Shown: positions 41,601 to 50,739 of the stretch, one piece after another | Position numbering within the stretch: position 1 is the first letter of the stretch | Layout of the letters: each line of letters begins with the position of its first letter | NCBI GenBank assembly: GCA_020061705.1 | Contig: JAGUXT010000058.1 | Coordinates: 44,444 to 108,443 of the forward strand | DNA: 64,000 nt | From: Halothiobacillus sp. | GTDB taxonomy: Bacteria; Pseudomonadota; Gammaproteobacteria; Halothiobacillales; Halothiobacillaceae | Reading direction: 5' to 3' | Translations under genes and position numbers: made by a program | Notes under the pieces: generated by a model | Database searches by the model: none | The model's input: the letters and a program-made list of their open reading frames with translations, nothing else | Told to the model about the DNA's origin: nothing

Positions 41601-42716
41601 GACAGCACGTGGGACAACGTGCCGATTGAAGGCGTACACAACGCCCAAGGCTGGAATATCGAGCTGGATGCCCCGCGCGTGAGTGGCCAAATCATCCTGC
41701 CGAATCAACCCACGCCCGAGGCTCCACTGGAGGTCAAACTCAGCCGCCTGATCTTCCCGGAAACACCGCCCAGCCCCGCCCAAAACAACCCCGTGCTACC
41801 TTTTGAACCCAGCCCAATCGACCCTGCCAGTCTGCCTGCGCTGCATTTAAGCATCGGCGAGCTTAGTTATGGCGGCATCAAGCTGCGCGAAATCGACTTG
41901 CGCGCCAAGCCGCAAGCCGCCTCGGCCAGCCCCAAAGGCGAAAGCGCCTGGCTCATCAACCCCTTGAGCGCCAAAGGCACCAGCCTCGCTTTGCAAGGCA
42001 ACGCCACATGGCGACGCACCGCCGAAGGACATCCGCACAGTGCGCTTGAGCTTGATTTCAGCAGCGATAATGTCGGTGCGGCGCTCAGCGGACTGGGTGC
42101 CAAACATGCACTACGTTCAGGCACGCTGGACGACTCACGCCTTAGCCTGACATGGCCGGGTGGATTACAACAATTCGACTGGGTGCGCGCCCACGGCCAA
42201 GGCAAGATGCACGTTCTTGATGGTGAGATCGACAAGGTCGAACTCGGTGCTGGTCGCGTGCTGGGGCTGATTAGCCTCACCGAACTGCCGCGCCGCCTGA
42301 TGCTCGACTTCGGCGATGTGTTCGGCAGTGGTCTGCACTTTGATCGCCTGGACAGCGAAATGACACTTAACGATGGCAAACTGCACTCTACGCGCTTTGA
42401 ATTGGCAAGCTCGGCACTCAAGCTCAAGGTCAGCGGTTACAGCGATATGCGCGACCAAAGCCTGCACTACCAGATGGTTGCCACCCCCTCCCTGGGCAAT
42501 GTACTGCCCATCGTAGGCACGGTGGCGGGCGGCCCGATTATCGGCGGCGCAACGTTTGTAGCGCAAAAACTGTTCGAGCTGGCCGGTGGAAGGTTTGTCA
42601 GTCTGAACTATCAAATTGGTGGCACCTGGGACAACCCGATTATAGAACGCGGTCAGGCCTCTGAAACCCCACCCCCCGAAACACCCGCCAAAGCAATGGA
42701 GCCAACACCGCCATGA
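38643..42716 (+). CDS. yhdP: YhdP-family AsmA-like protein
   Basis: 1357 aa (family about 1250-1300), starting 2 bp after rng. One N-terminal transmembrane helix (LPLLGLLIILLAVLLSVARL) is followed by a very long periplasmic beta-rich region with DUF3971 and AsmA-like C-terminal parts (ELGAGRVLGLISLTELPRRL, PIIGGATFVAQKL). YhdP is one of the bridge-like proteins (with TamB and YdbH) that carry phospholipid to the outer membrane. The rng-yhdP-nitrilase order matches many gammaproteobacteria. The Pro-rich tail PPPETPAKAMEPTPP is lineage specific. Confidence 0.93.
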   Translation: MQPLSLITAPLRFARRVVLPLLGLLIILLAVLLSVARLALPLFDEQARSFVEHAALERGLALEVERLSLDWEGLGPRLSLHNTRIKGASESSAPLQLQTLSLRLDLPRSLVSGRLQFDALEISGLVLHLQRDQQGDWGLSSLDTSHPSSDDSSTSWPAWMGMAHKIVLRQSQLHVSDEISGLKLSSHELDALFVQGTNAQGLLEQRFVLKMQLPESLGDVVELRAHMQGDLADLSRPSGELWLDTPQLKLPGWRALFSSLPNGELALPVALSDLPQLKAGDLGGQAWIRLDHGAVTDVQASLDFNDLLVKRTQLLPSSDLPPATLLAPLASHVNIHLQHHDALWTFDLDTSQDAGKASSLLDKAANLAIQKPPSASVQRFSMRREGDVLALAAEHIDLSLLRPWLIATPILPETMRRTLQRHRPIGMLQEMRLHLNLSQEPPHAQGNARLSDFSWQGDEHLPGITGIDAQAWLDGTRALLRLDSENVSIDSAGHVRERLRFNKLQGDISVFLPAPDATNSHSKLAIHGLKLNNPDLELTLDLRLDLPAAGSPLVEAQGSLKNVHTERVPAYLPVKVLEKDALTWLDLALENSQGFVPHAAIRLHGALDQFPYFLNNSGHFSVIVDFEHLNLNYAPIPAPGWKPAEKLYGQLSFINDGLSGVIRRGHIQEVMLETGTLAIPHFDHPRLDLALKLHGASEQMLDVLKHSPLFKSPKDLDTLKLSGAAQLELDMGIRLDSRDQVPDRVEGWYRPQNARLQTFGLDFSKLSGELHFVNLDFDSQNLRGELKQNPAQIRVSSHLGSTSATEERGYHIELETETQLGDWLQPAPSILKRLPGRFPLHARLVLSDDPLNNPNMRLDLASDLSGLGIDFPAPLNKAAATTRPTEARLDFKNEQIEHISLRQPGLLEGQFKMNGQGIKAGTIHFGQDSYGKIQELKANELRLSGILESFNLDEWINALSTEASPRSTFLPPTLRISSKIRQLRALDSTWDNVPIEGVHNAQGWNIELDAPRVSGQIILPNQPTPEAPLEVKLSRLIFPETPPSPAQNNPVLPFEPSPIDPASLPALHLSIGELSYGGIKLREIDLRAKPQAASASPKGESAWLINPLSAKGTSLALQGNATWRRTAEGHPHSALELDFSSDNVGAALSGLGAKHALRSGTLDDSRLSLTWPGGLQQFDWVRAHGQGKMHVLDGEIDKVELGAGRVLGLISLTELPRRLMLDFGDVFGSGLHFDRLDSEMTLNDGKLHSTRFELASSALKLKVSGYSDMRDQSLHYQMVATPSLGNVLPIVGTVAGGPIIGGATFVAQKLFELAGGRFVSLNYQIGGTWDNPIIERGQASETPPPETPAKAMEPTPP

Positions 42717-43525
42717 TGCCCCGCGCCGCCGTGATTCAGATGAAATCCAGCTCGAATGTAGCCAACAATCTTGCCTGGGCGAATGGGCTGCTTGCCCAAG
42801 CCGCACGGCGCGGTGCACAACTCGCTGTCCTACCGGAAAATTTTGCCTGCATGACACCCCATGTCGAACAACTGCATGGGGTTGCAGAATATTTTGGGCA
42901 TGGTCCGATTCAAGAGGCGCTGGCACGCATGGCACAACGGCATGGCCTCTGGTTGGTCGGTGGCACCCTCCCCTTGCGTAACGGCGATGGTCGCCTTAGC
43001 AATACCTGTCTGGTGTTCGATAATCGCGGCGTATTACAACGCCGCTACGACAAAATTCACCTGTTTGATGTCAGCGTGCCGGGTGGTGAAACCCACCAGG
43101 AATCGGCACATTTCGCCCCCGGCAACGAAGTCATCGTCATCAATAGCCCGCTGGGACGGCTGGGACTTGCCGTGTGCTATGACCTGCGCTTTCCAGAGCT
43201 GTTTCGCCAGATGCTGGCGCAAAATGTCGAGGTGATCGCCCTACCTGCTGCATTCACCTACGCCAGCGGCCAAGCGCACTGGGACGCACTGCTGCGCGCA
43301 CGCGCCATTGAAAACCAATGCTTTGTTCTGGCCGCCTCGCAATGTGGCGAGCATTTTCCCGGTCGCAAGACCTTCGGTCACAGCCAGATCATCGACCCTT
43401 GGGGCAAGGTTTTGGGTGAATATACCCACGAATGGGGACTGGCGATTGCCACGCTGGATCATGCGCAACAACACGCTTTGCGCGAGATCTTCCCTGTACT
43501 GCATCATCGTCGGATTGGCTGTTAG
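42713..43525 (+). CDS. carbon-nitrogen hydrolase (Nit1-like, deaminated glutathione amidase type)
   Basis: 270 aa. Glu-Lys-Cys catalytic triad: VLPENFACM near residue 42, RRYDKIHLFDV near 112 and LAVCYDLRFPEL near 150. The order of motifs and the length fit the Nit1/NitFhit branch, which hydrolyses deaminated glutathione as metabolite repair. The start overlaps the yhdP stop by 4 bp. Substrate assignment rests on the family. Confidence 0.88.
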   Translation: MMPRAAVIQMKSSSNVANNLAWANGLLAQAARRGAQLAVLPENFACMTPHVEQLHGVAEYFGHGPIQEALARMAQRHGLWLVGGTLPLRNGDGRLSNTCLVFDNRGVLQRRYDKIHLFDVSVPGGETHQESAHFAPGNEVIVINSPLGRLGLAVCYDLRFPELFRQMLAQNVEVIALPAAFTYASGQAHWDALLRARAIENQCFVLAASQCGEHFPGRKTFGHSQIIDPWGKVLGEYTHEWGLAIATLDHAQQHALREIFPVLHHRRIGC

Positions 43526-43534
43526 AATCGCAGT

Positions 43535-43966
43535 ATGCTTAGCTTTCAATCGCTCGTTTTACTTATCGCCCTCGCCAGCGCTGCCATGCTCGCCTGGAAC
43601 AACTGGCGTGCGCGCGAACATGCCGAACGTCTTGCACGCGAAACCTGCAAACGCATGGGGCTGCAATTTCTGGACGAAAGCGTGGGCATGAAAAACTGGC
43701 GCATCGTGCGTGATGCAGACCCGCGCACGGGCTTGCGCAAGTGGGCAATTCGTCGCGTATTTCAGTTTGAATTCAGCCGTCAGGGCAGTGACCGCTGGCC
43801 AGCCGAGCTGATTCTACTCAGTGGCCGCCTGCTGGGTGTCGAGTTCAACCTGATTAGTGATGCACCGGCTACCACACCTCCCGTTGTCCCGCGCCATGAC
43901 ACTACGTCGCACCATGTCAATGATTCTGCCAAAGTCATTCCATTCAAAAAACCACCGCAACCCTGA
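43535..43966 (+). CDS. DUF3301 domain protein
   Basis: 143 aa. One N-terminal membrane helix (LVLLIALASAAMLAWNNW), then a domain with CKRMGLQFLDESVGM and RVFQFEFSRQGSDRW, characteristic of DUF3301. A disordered Pro/His-rich tail ends in FKKPPQP. The function is unknown. It follows the amidase by 9 bp and is probably in its operon. Confidence 0.8.
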   Translation: MLSFQSLVLLIALASAAMLAWNNWRAREHAERLARETCKRMGLQFLDESVGMKNWRIVRDADPRTGLRKWAIRRVFQFEFSRQGSDRWPAELILLSGRLLGVEFNLISDAPATTPPVVPRHDTTSHHVNDSAKVIPFKKPPQP

Positions 43967-43979
43967 GTACCCATCACTG

Positions 43980-44387
43980 ATGAAACGCATATTAATAATC
44001 CTTGGCCTGAGTTTTTTTCTCCTGGCCTGCTCCGGCAAGCCAAGTGTCAGCGAGCTGGAGAAACTCGTCGCGATTGAGCTCAAGGCCAATACCCCACAAG
44101 CCATTTACAACATCGAAAACTTCAAAAAAATCGACGGCATGGCGCAAGATGCTCAGCACTACAGTGCCGATGTCAGCTACGAACTGGTGTTCAACAAGGG
44201 GCTGCAAGACATTGCCGAAGCCGCTGGACAAGCGCCCGGTGGCCCACTCGACAAACTTGGCGCGGGCATGAATCTGGTCACTTTGAGCTTGCTCTATGGC
44301 GACTTCAAGGCTGGTGATCGCCTGCCGCGTCAGCAGACCCTGCATTTGGTGAAAAGCGAGAATGGCTGGCGCTTGGCGCGGGAATAA
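43980..44387 (+). CDS. small lipoprotein of unknown function
   Basis: 135 aa from the ATG at 43980, 13 bp after DUF3301. The lipoprotein signal MKRILIILGLSFFLLACSG has lipobox LLAC, and the next residues (GKP) do not give the Asp+2 inner-membrane retention signal. The mature part resembles small bacterial lipoproteins with an NTF2-like or DUF-type fold ending in TLHLVKSENGWRLA. No further role can be read. Confidence 0.7.
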   Translation: MKRILIILGLSFFLLACSGKPSVSELEKLVAIELKANTPQAIYNIENFKKIDGMAQDAQHYSADVSYELVFNKGLQDIAEAAGQAPGGPLDKLGAGMNLVTLSLLYGDFKAGDRLPRQQTLHLVKSENGWRLARE

Positions 44388-44410
44388 TTACCGAAGCTTT
44401 GAGCAACCAT

Positions 44411-44620
44411 TGCGCCAAAGGCACGGATTTGGATTTCTGCTCCCCCTTTTGATGCCGCCGTGAGCTGGCCTGCGTAAGCTGGGTAAAAGCGCCATGGATG
44501 GCGCATTTAGTCTCTCCGCGACAGGAGTCGCGTTGAGACGACCCGGCTGGAGCGGGTCAGTTCACGGCAGCACCGAAAGGGGAATGTGAAAACAAAATCC
44601 AAAGCCGCGTAGTCGGCGAA
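44411..44620 (+). repeat. interspersed hairpin repeat, copy A
   Basis: This non-coding sequence is shared with copies at about 51827-52080 (same orientation) and 52119-52452 (inverted). Landmarks are TTGCGCCAAAGGC at the left, GATGCCGCCGTGA, and hairpins 44489-44504 (stem GCGCC, hexaloop ATGGAT) and 44517-44532. It fills the 240-bp gap between the lipoprotein gene and panB; no gene is seen in the gap. Confidence 0.75.
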
Positions 44621-44627
44621 AACCAAC

Positions 44628-45449
44628 TCAACTAAAACACTGCGCCGCCTGCGGAAAGCGCCCGCCACGTACATCGTCAATAAACGCAGCGATTGCCTGA
44701 CGCGGTGCGCCGTAAATCTGCGCATAGTCCAATGCAAAACGTGGTGGCTGGGCGCTCAGACCCAGCACATCGGTAATCACCAACACTTGTCCATCACAAT
44801 CCACACCCGCGCCAATACCAATCACCGGAATCTCCAATGCTTCGCGCATCCGTGCCGCAAGCCCACTGGGAATGCACTCCAGAATCAGCACGTCCGCCCC
44901 CGCCTGTTGCAAGGCCTGCGCATCGCGCAGCATGGCTTCCGCCGCTTCTGTCTCGCGCCCCTGCACCTTGTAGCCGCCGAGTTTGTGCACTGACTGCGGG
45001 GTCAAGCCAAGGTGCGCGCACACCGGAATGCCTTGCGCAGTCAGCGCCTGCACCACGGCCACCTGCGCCGCACCGCCTTCCAACTTGACCATTTGCGCAC
45101 CGCCTTCCTTCATCAAGCGCGCCGCGCTGTGCAAAGCATGCTCGACGCTGGCATAGCTCATGAATGGCAAGTCCACCAGCAAAAGCGGCTTGCGCCCGAC
45201 GGCCTGCGCCACGCCACGCGCCACACAACGGCTGTGATAAATCATCTCATCCAGCGTAACAGGCAAGGTCGTTTCGTGCCCCTGCACCACCATGCCCAAG
45301 GAATCACCGACTAAAATCACCTCCACACCCGCCTCGGTCATCACCCGCGCCAGCGAGGCATCGTAGGCGGTCAGACAGGTGATGCGCTCACCGCGCCGCT
45401 TCATGGCAGCCAGCGTGGTCACTGAAACCGGGCGTTGTAGACTTGTCAT
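44628..45449 (-). CDS. panB: 3-methyl-2-oxobutanoate hydroxymethyltransferase
   Basis: 273 aa. First committed step to pantothenate: transfer of the methylene-THF carbon to alpha-ketoisovalerate. LTAYDASLARV near residue 27, metal-site LVGDSLGMVVQGH near 46, MIYHSRCVARG near 69, and IGIGAGVDCDGQVLV near 195 identify PanB. Its start overlaps the folK stop by 4 bp. The usual partner panC does not follow; repeat A occupies that position. Confidence 0.96.
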   Translation of the reverse strand: MTSLQRPVSVTTLAAMKRRGERITCLTAYDASLARVMTEAGVEVILVGDSLGMVVQGHETTLPVTLDEMIYHSRCVARGVAQAVGRKPLLLVDLPFMSYASVEHALHSAARLMKEGGAQMVKLEGGAAQVAVVQALTAQGIPVCAHLGLTPQSVHKLGGYKVQGRETEAAEAMLRDAQALQQAGADVLILECIPSGLAARMREALEIPVIGIGAGVDCDGQVLVITDVLGLSAQPPRFALDYAQIYGAPRQAIAAFIDDVRGGRFPQAAQCFS

Positions 45450-45982
45450 GCTATCTCCTGCTCTTGCTTGAGTGGGTCACAACGATCCGCTGCGCGCGCC
45501 GCCAGCAAGACGCTCAAATCACCCTGACCGGGAATCGTCAGATCGGGTGACAGTTCCGCCAGCGGACGCAGCACGAACGCCCGCGTCGCCATGCCGGGAT
45601 GTGGCAGTTGTAAGGCCGCGCTGTCCATTTGCAAATCAGCATACAGCAACAGATCCAGGTCAATAATACGCTCGCCCCAGTGCCGGGTGCGTACCCGTCC
45701 TTGCGCCTGCTCAATGCCTTGCAGCGCTACCAGCAGTTGGACGGGCGTCAGCGAAGTCTCCAGCTCGACCACCGCATTCACATAATCCGGCTGATCAAGC
45801 GGCCCCAAAGGCGGACTGGCATACAGCCGAGACTGGCGCAGCAACCGAGATTGCGGCAACCCGGCCAAGGCTGCAATCGCATGTTTAACCTGCGCGACGG
45901 GGTCGTCGAGATTACTGCCCAGACCGATGTAGGCGCGCAATGAGCTCAAATCGGCACTCAAACCGCTGCTGGCGGAGGACAT
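45446..45982 (-). CDS. folK: 2-amino-4-hydroxy-6-hydroxymethyldihydropteridine pyrophosphokinase
   Basis: 178 aa. RAYIGLGSNLDDP near residue 16 and the signature GERIIDLDLLLY near 105 identify HPPK of folate synthesis. The chosen ATG at 45982 lies 25 bp inside the 3' end of pcnB; no clear Shine-Dalgarno precedes it, and a later alternative start would trim the Ser-rich head. The pcnB-folK-panB order is typical of gammaproteobacteria. Confidence 0.94.
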   Translation of the reverse strand: MSSASSGLSADLSSLRAYIGLGSNLDDPVAQVKHAIAALAGLPQSRLLRQSRLYASPPLGPLDQPDYVNAVVELETSLTPVQLLVALQGIEQAQGRVRTRHWGERIIDLDLLLYADLQMDSAALQLPHPGMATRAFVLRPLAELSPDLTIPGQGDLSVLLAARAADRCDPLKQEQEIA

Positions 45983-48126
45983 ACCGGAGCTGCGGGGTCG
46001 TGTTCAAGCGGGGGCGACACACTCTCACTCCCGTCGGCATCCACGACGACTGCGGATGTCGCAACCTCGGCTTCAACACCAACCTCAGTGGAGACTTGTT
46101 CAGCATCGTGGCCTGCTTCTGGCTCAGCCTCAGGCACTGCGTCTGCCCCGTCAGCGGGCAGTGAAGGCGTTTCAGGCATGACTTCAACGGGTGTCGCACC
46201 CAAGGGCGTATCCAGCTGCGTGTCAGGGACGGGCGCTGGCGACTCGGCGACGAGTAGGGCAATTTCCCGAGCGGGATCCTTCTCGTCCAATCCCTCAGCG
46301 GTCAGAGCAACTTCATGCTGCTCATCTGCGACAACTACTACCTCAGGCTGCACATCTTGCGCGTCAAACTCGACACAACCCGCATCGGCGGGCTCGTGTC
46401 CGACATTGTCGGCATCGATATCCGCCTCTTCAACCACTACAGCACCATCGGCACCCTTGCGCCGACGCGAAGAACGGCGACGCTTGCTGCGGCCCTTCTC
46501 GGCCGCGCCAAAGACCTGTGAGCTATCCGCACCGGATTCGACAAACGCCTGCCACCACGCGGCATCCTCAATGGCCTGCGGCTCACCGATTTGGGCGCGC
46601 AGCAACAAAAAGTCATACGCCGCACGAAAGCGCGGGTGGCCGTGCAAACTGGCCACACCGCGCCCCTGATGCACCACAAAGCGCACCTGCATTTCCCAAA
46701 TCTCACGAATCAGCAACTGCAAATGGCGCGGAATGGAGACGTGCGGCTGGATTTGATGCAAAACATCATCGCCGGCTTGTTGCAGCAACATGGCTTCCGG
46801 CTGTCCGGCGTGTGCATGCGCCTGCGCTTGCATCACCACCACCGGCCACAGCAACGCCGCAAACAGGAAGGCCGTGGACAAAGGCAAGCCCTCGGCCACG
46901 CGACGGTCGGTATTGCTCAGTGCCGCATACAAAAATGCCCACGCTGCACCGTCATCCTCAACCTGACTCATCGCCTCGTACAGCGGCGGCAAGAGCCAGC
47001 GCAAAAGATCCAGGCGGACCAGCTCATTGAGCGAAGCTGCGCCGTGGCCGGTGTGGAACAGCTTGATGCACTCGTCAATCAAGCGCGCTGGAGGAATACC
47101 CGCCAGCAAGGACGAGAGTTCGGCAATAGGCTTCTCGGTATCCTCATGCAGCTTGAAGCCCAGCTTGGCCGCAAAGCGCGCTGCACGCAGCATACGCACA
47201 GGGTCTTCACGGTAGCGTGTTTCCGGGTCGCCGAGCAGGCGCAACACGCCATCGCGCAAGTCCTGCATCCCGCCGACATGATCGAGCACAGAAAAATCGG
47301 CGATGTCGTAATACAGCGCATTCACCGTGAAATCGCGGCGCGGCACATCGTCTTCAATCGTGCCGTAGACGTTATCGCGCAACAGGCGGCCGCTTTCGTC
47401 CGCCTGACGGCCTGGCTCGTCTTCACCCGAAGCACGGAAGGTGGCGACTTCCACCACATCACGCCCAAACAGCACATGTGCCAGACGGAAGCGTCGACCG
47501 ATCAAACGGCAATTACGGAACAAGCGCCGCACCTGCTCAGGTGTAGCGTCGGTCGCAATATCAAAATCTTTCGGTGCACGCCCAAGCAGCACATCCCGCA
47601 CGCCACCGCCGACCAGCAAGGCGCGGTAACCGGACTCGTGCAGGCGGTACAACACGCTCAGCGCATTCTTGCTGATGTGCTTGCGTGACACGCTGTGCTG
47701 GTCACGCGGAATCGCAAACGGCGAAGGCACATAGTCAGCGGGCGGAACCCAAGGCTCACGCTCGCTAAAAGGCACTTCGGCGAAGGGCATGCTGGCCTCG
47801 GCACTGACTGCCGGGACATCGGCATCAATGGCAGCTTCAACGCTCAACTCATCCCGCATCGCCTGGGGCACCACAGCGTCAACCCCACTCTCAGCCACAT
47901 CATTTATCGCGGGGCTGATTTCATCATCCCAAGCAACATTGATGCCTGCGGCATCGAGTAACGAAGGCATTTCAGCGTCAACCGGGGGCGGAACATCCTG
48001 ACTCACTGTATCCGCGCCCGTTTCAGGGGGTACGACTTCAGGCAAATCAGGCTGGGCAATAGAAACAATCTCCACCGGATCAGCGGCGGACTCAACGGAC
48101 AAATCGTGGGGTTCTGAAACCATCAT
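45958..48126 (-). CDS. pcnB: poly(A) polymerase I with long acidic extensions
   Basis: 722 aa from the ATG at 48126; starts at 48138 or a GTG at 48171 are also open and none has a good Shine-Dalgarno. The catalytic core, about residues 140-520, holds ALLVGGGVRDVLLGRAPKDF with DFDIATDAT and RRDFTVNALYYDI, which are the nucleotidyltransferase and RNA-binding parts of PcnB. It adds 3' poly(A) tails that promote RNA decay. Unlike E. coli PcnB (about 465 aa), it has about 140 acidic residues in front and about 150 behind, the latter after a basic KGRSKRRRSSRRRKG segment. The start and end regions are low complexity (Val, Glu, Asp, Ala, Pro). Confidence 0.92.
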   Translation of the reverse strand: MMVSEPHDLSVESAADPVEIVSIAQPDLPEVVPPETGADTVSQDVPPPVDAEMPSLLDAAGINVAWDDEISPAINDVAESGVDAVVPQAMRDELSVEAAIDADVPAVSAEASMPFAEVPFSEREPWVPPADYVPSPFAIPRDQHSVSRKHISKNALSVLYRLHESGYRALLVGGGVRDVLLGRAPKDFDIATDATPEQVRRLFRNCRLIGRRFRLAHVLFGRDVVEVATFRASGEDEPGRQADESGRLLRDNVYGTIEDDVPRRDFTVNALYYDIADFSVLDHVGGMQDLRDGVLRLLGDPETRYREDPVRMLRAARFAAKLGFKLHEDTEKPIAELSSLLAGIPPARLIDECIKLFHTGHGAASLNELVRLDLLRWLLPPLYEAMSQVEDDGAAWAFLYAALSNTDRRVAEGLPLSTAFLFAALLWPVVVMQAQAHAHAGQPEAMLLQQAGDDVLHQIQPHVSIPRHLQLLIREIWEMQVRFVVHQGRGVASLHGHPRFRAAYDFLLLRAQIGEPQAIEDAAWWQAFVESGADSSQVFGAAEKGRSKRRRSSRRRKGADGAVVVEEADIDADNVGHEPADAGCVEFDAQDVQPEVVVVADEQHEVALTAEGLDEKDPAREIALLVAESPAPVPDTQLDTPLGATPVEVMPETPSLPADGADAVPEAEPEAGHDAEQVSTEVGVEAEVATSAVVVDADGSESVSPPLEHDPAAPVCPPPAAV

Positions 48127-48289
48127 AAAAAACAACATGAATAAGGTGAGTGTCGTGCAGTACCTATCCACGACTCAAAAAACAGGCGGCTGACAAGTTC
48201 TCGTCCAGCCCAAGGATTAAAACCTTGAGGTTGCCCGTTACGGGTCAAGCCCAGGTGCGTTACATCAAACGTTCGTTCTGAACACACCA

Positions 48290-49024
48290 CTAAAAAATGG
48301 AGGGAGCTGATATGAGAACCTCGTTCTCATCAAGCCCCAGCAAAGCGACCAGCGCTTGCAAATCATTCACTTGTGCACAAGGCGGCACAAGATGCGACGG
48401 CCATTCCGCCGCGTGACGATTGAGCCATACCGCACGCACACCGGCGCGTTGCGCCCCCAAAATATCGTGTTCGGGATGGTCGCCAACATGCAGCATGCTC
48501 TCAGCCGATGCACCCAAATCCGCCAGTGCCGCGTGAAACATCGCCGGGTCTGGCTTGGCTGCGCCCACCTTGGCTGAGTTCACGGACGCGCTAAAGTATC
48601 GCGTCAAGCCAATCCGTTCAATACATGCGTTGCCATTCGACAAGGCAACCAGCAAATAACGCTGTGCCAAACGAACCAAAACGGCCTCAACTTCTGGAAA
48701 AAGCTCCACCGCATTCCGCTCGGCAAAGAAAATGGCAAATGCCTCCTCGGAAAAATCGTGCGTGTAACCCGCCTGCTGCCCTACATGGCGTAAAAAAGCC
48801 TTGCGCATCCGCGTCAGGTCATGTTTTTCCTGCGACCTTGCGTGCATAAAGTCCAGACAGACTGCGTGCAAGGACTGCGGAGTATGCCCCTGAGTAATCA
48901 GCGGGTAACGCGCTTCCAGCCAGACAAACAGCACGCGATTGGCACGCTGGATAACCGGTTCAATCGCCCACAGCGTATCGTCCAGATCAAAACTAATGAC
49001 ACGCACACCCTGAAACCTGCTCAC
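48290..49024 (-). CDS. HAD-IA hydrolase, YigB-like
   Basis: 244 aa from a GTG whose codon overlaps the upstream stop (GTGA). Motif I SFDLDDTLWAIEPVI near residue 11, motif II ALSNGNA near 127 and motif IV HVGDHPEHDILGA near 180. The arrangement resembles YigB, reported to dephosphorylate FMN and other phosphometabolites. The substrate is inferred. It is translationally coupled to the ABC ATPase gene. Confidence 0.82.
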   Translation of the reverse strand: MSRFQGVRVISFDLDDTLWAIEPVIQRANRVLFVWLEARYPLITQGHTPQSLHAVCLDFMHARSQEKHDLTRMRKAFLRHVGQQAGYTHDFSEEAFAIFFAERNAVELFPEVEAVLVRLAQRYLLVALSNGNACIERIGLTRYFSASVNSAKVGAAKPDPAMFHAALADLGASAESMLHVGDHPEHDILGAQRAGVRAVWLNRHAAEWPSHLVPPCAQVNDLQALVALLGLDENEVLISAPSIF

Positions 49025-50655
49025 GCTGCGGCCTCATCCAGAACACCTGCCGCCCTGACCAAGCTGCGGGTATAGTCTTCACTCGGATGCTGCAGCAAGT
49101 CCAGTGTTTCCCCCTGCTCAACGACCCGACCATCGCGCAACACCATGACCCGATGCGCCATGGCGCGAATCACGCGCAAATCATGCGAAATCAGCACATA
49201 ACTCAAGCCATGCCGACGTTGCAGGTCTTGCAGCAGGCTCAACACCTGTTTTTGCACCGACACATCCAGCGCACTGGTCGGCTCATCCAGCACGATCAAA
49301 CGCGGTCGCAACACCAGGGCGCGTGCGATGGCGATACGCTGACGCTGCCCGCCGGAAAACTCATGCGGATAACGCCAGAGCATGTCGGCGTCCAGCCCAA
49401 CCTCCTCCAGTGCCTCCACGACCCGCGCCTGCCGTGCCTCTGCGCTCAGTTCCGGTTCATGCACCTGCAAGCCCTCGCCAACAATCGCCGCAATACTCAT
49501 GCGCGGCGAAAGCGAGGCAAACGGATCCTGAAAAACGATCTGCGCCATGCGCCTTGCGTTACGCAGGGCTTTGGCTTCAAGCCTGTGCCAGTCCTGTCCG
49601 GCAATTGTCACCGCGCCCTCGCCCGGTGTCAGGCGCAACAACACATGCGCCAGCGTGGTCTTACCGGAGCCCGACTCGCCGACCACGCCCAGGGTTTCCC
49701 CCGCGCGCAGATTCAAATCAACATTGTGCAAAGTCACAATCGGCGTGGCACGTTTGAACCAGCCACCATCCTGCCCGGCACGCACACAGCCCACCGCCTG
49801 CGCTGTCAAAACGGCGGGGGCATTGTCCGACGGCGCATCCAGCAAATCACGCACCGGCGCACTATCCAGCAACAGGCGCGTGTAAGCATGCTCAGGATGC
49901 GCAAACACCGCGCCCACCGCGCCCTGCTCAACCACCTCACCATGACGCATCACCACCACCTGCTCGGCAAAGCGGCGCACCAACGGCAGATCATGGGTAA
50001 TCATCAGTACCGCCAGCCCCATTTCACGCTGCAAATCAGCCAAAAGCTCCAGAATTTGCGCCTGCACGGTTACATCCAATGCCGTGGTCGGTTCATCGGC
50101 AATCAGCAAGCGCGGACGGCAGGCCAGCGCCATGGCAATCATCACGCGCTGACGCTGGCCGCCGGAAAGCTGATGCGGCAGGGCATCCACCCGCCGCTGC
50201 GGCTCGCGTATGCCCGTGCGCTCCAAAAGCTCAATCGCCCGCACTCGCGCTGCCGCCTTGCTCATGCCCTCATGCACGATCAGGGTCTCGCCAATTTGCT
50301 TGCCCACCGGGTGCAGCGGATTGAGCGCACTCATCGGTTCCTGAAAAATCATGCCGATTTCGCGCCCGCGAATGGCGCGCATCTTCGCTTCGGGCAAATC
50401 AAGCAGGGAACGCCCGTCAAACATGACCTCGCCACGATGAACACGTGCCAATTGCATGTCCAGCAGGCGCAGGATGGTCAGCGCTGTGACGGACTTGCCC
50501 GACCCCGACTCGCCCACCAGCGCCACGCGACCGCCCGCGGGAACCTCAAAACTCACCCCGCGCAAAACATCGCGTTCGCTGGCTCCCTGTACCGAAGGCA
50601 CGGCAAAGCTCAAATGCAGGTTTTTGACGCTTAAAAGAGGTGAATTGATGTTCAT
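49021..50655 (-). CDS. yejF: dual-ATPase ABC transporter protein, YejF-like
   Basis: 544 aa with two complete ABC ATPase domains: Walker A GESGSGKS (near 50) and GESGSGKT (near 330), signatures LSGGQRQR and FSGGQRQR, and Walker [10 protein letters not shown] and LIVLDEPTS. Each half ends with the oligopeptide-type extension ([26 protein letters not shown]). It belongs to the peptide/microcin C uptake group (YejF/DppD-DppF fused). No permease or binding-protein gene (yejA, B, E) is beside it, so the partner genes must lie elsewhere. Confidence 0.88.
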   Translation of the reverse strand: MNINSPLLSVKNLHLSFAVPSVQGASERDVLRGVSFEVPAGGRVALVGESGSGKSVTALTILRLLDMQLARVHRGEVMFDGRSLLDLPEAKMRAIRGREIGMIFQEPMSALNPLHPVGKQIGETLIVHEGMSKAAARVRAIELLERTGIREPQRRVDALPHQLSGGQRQRVMIAMALACRPRLLIADEPTTALDVTVQAQILELLADLQREMGLAVLMITHDLPLVRRFAEQVVVMRHGEVVEQGAVGAVFAHPEHAYTRLLLDSAPVRDLLDAPSDNAPAVLTAQAVGCVRAGQDGGWFKRATPIVTLHNVDLNLRAGETLGVVGESGSGKTTLAHVLLRLTPGEGAVTIAGQDWHRLEAKALRNARRMAQIVFQDPFASLSPRMSIAAIVGEGLQVHEPELSAEARQARVVEALEEVGLDADMLWRYPHEFSGGQRQRIAIARALVLRPRLIVLDEPTSALDVSVQKQVLSLLQDLQRRHGLSYVLISHDLRVIRAMAHRVMVLRDGRVVEQGETLDLLQHPSEDYTRSLVRAAGVLDEAAA

Positions 50656-50687
50656 GGGACTTACGCAAAAGAGAGAATGTATTTCGA

Positions 50688-50734
50688 TATAGGTGCGAAT
50701 GAATTATCGCGATGCTGGCGTAAGCCCGCACCTA
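50688..50734. repeat. TAGGTGCG palindromic repeat, copy 2 (inverted)
   Basis: The ~47-bp sequence is near identical to 28696-28742 read on the other strand. It has TAGGTGCG/CGCACCTA ends and lies between the yejF start and the murB stop. Confidence 0.7.
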
Positions 50735-50739
50735 CCGAA

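Noticed and set aside
46591..47688. A 365-codon frame opposite pcnB
   Set aside because: It lies within the catalytic core of pcnB and has no domain of its own.
49087..50634. A 515-codon open frame opposite yejF
   Set aside because: It mirrors the ABC ATPase gene exactly and shows no family motif; high-G+C codon bias keeps the antisense frame open.
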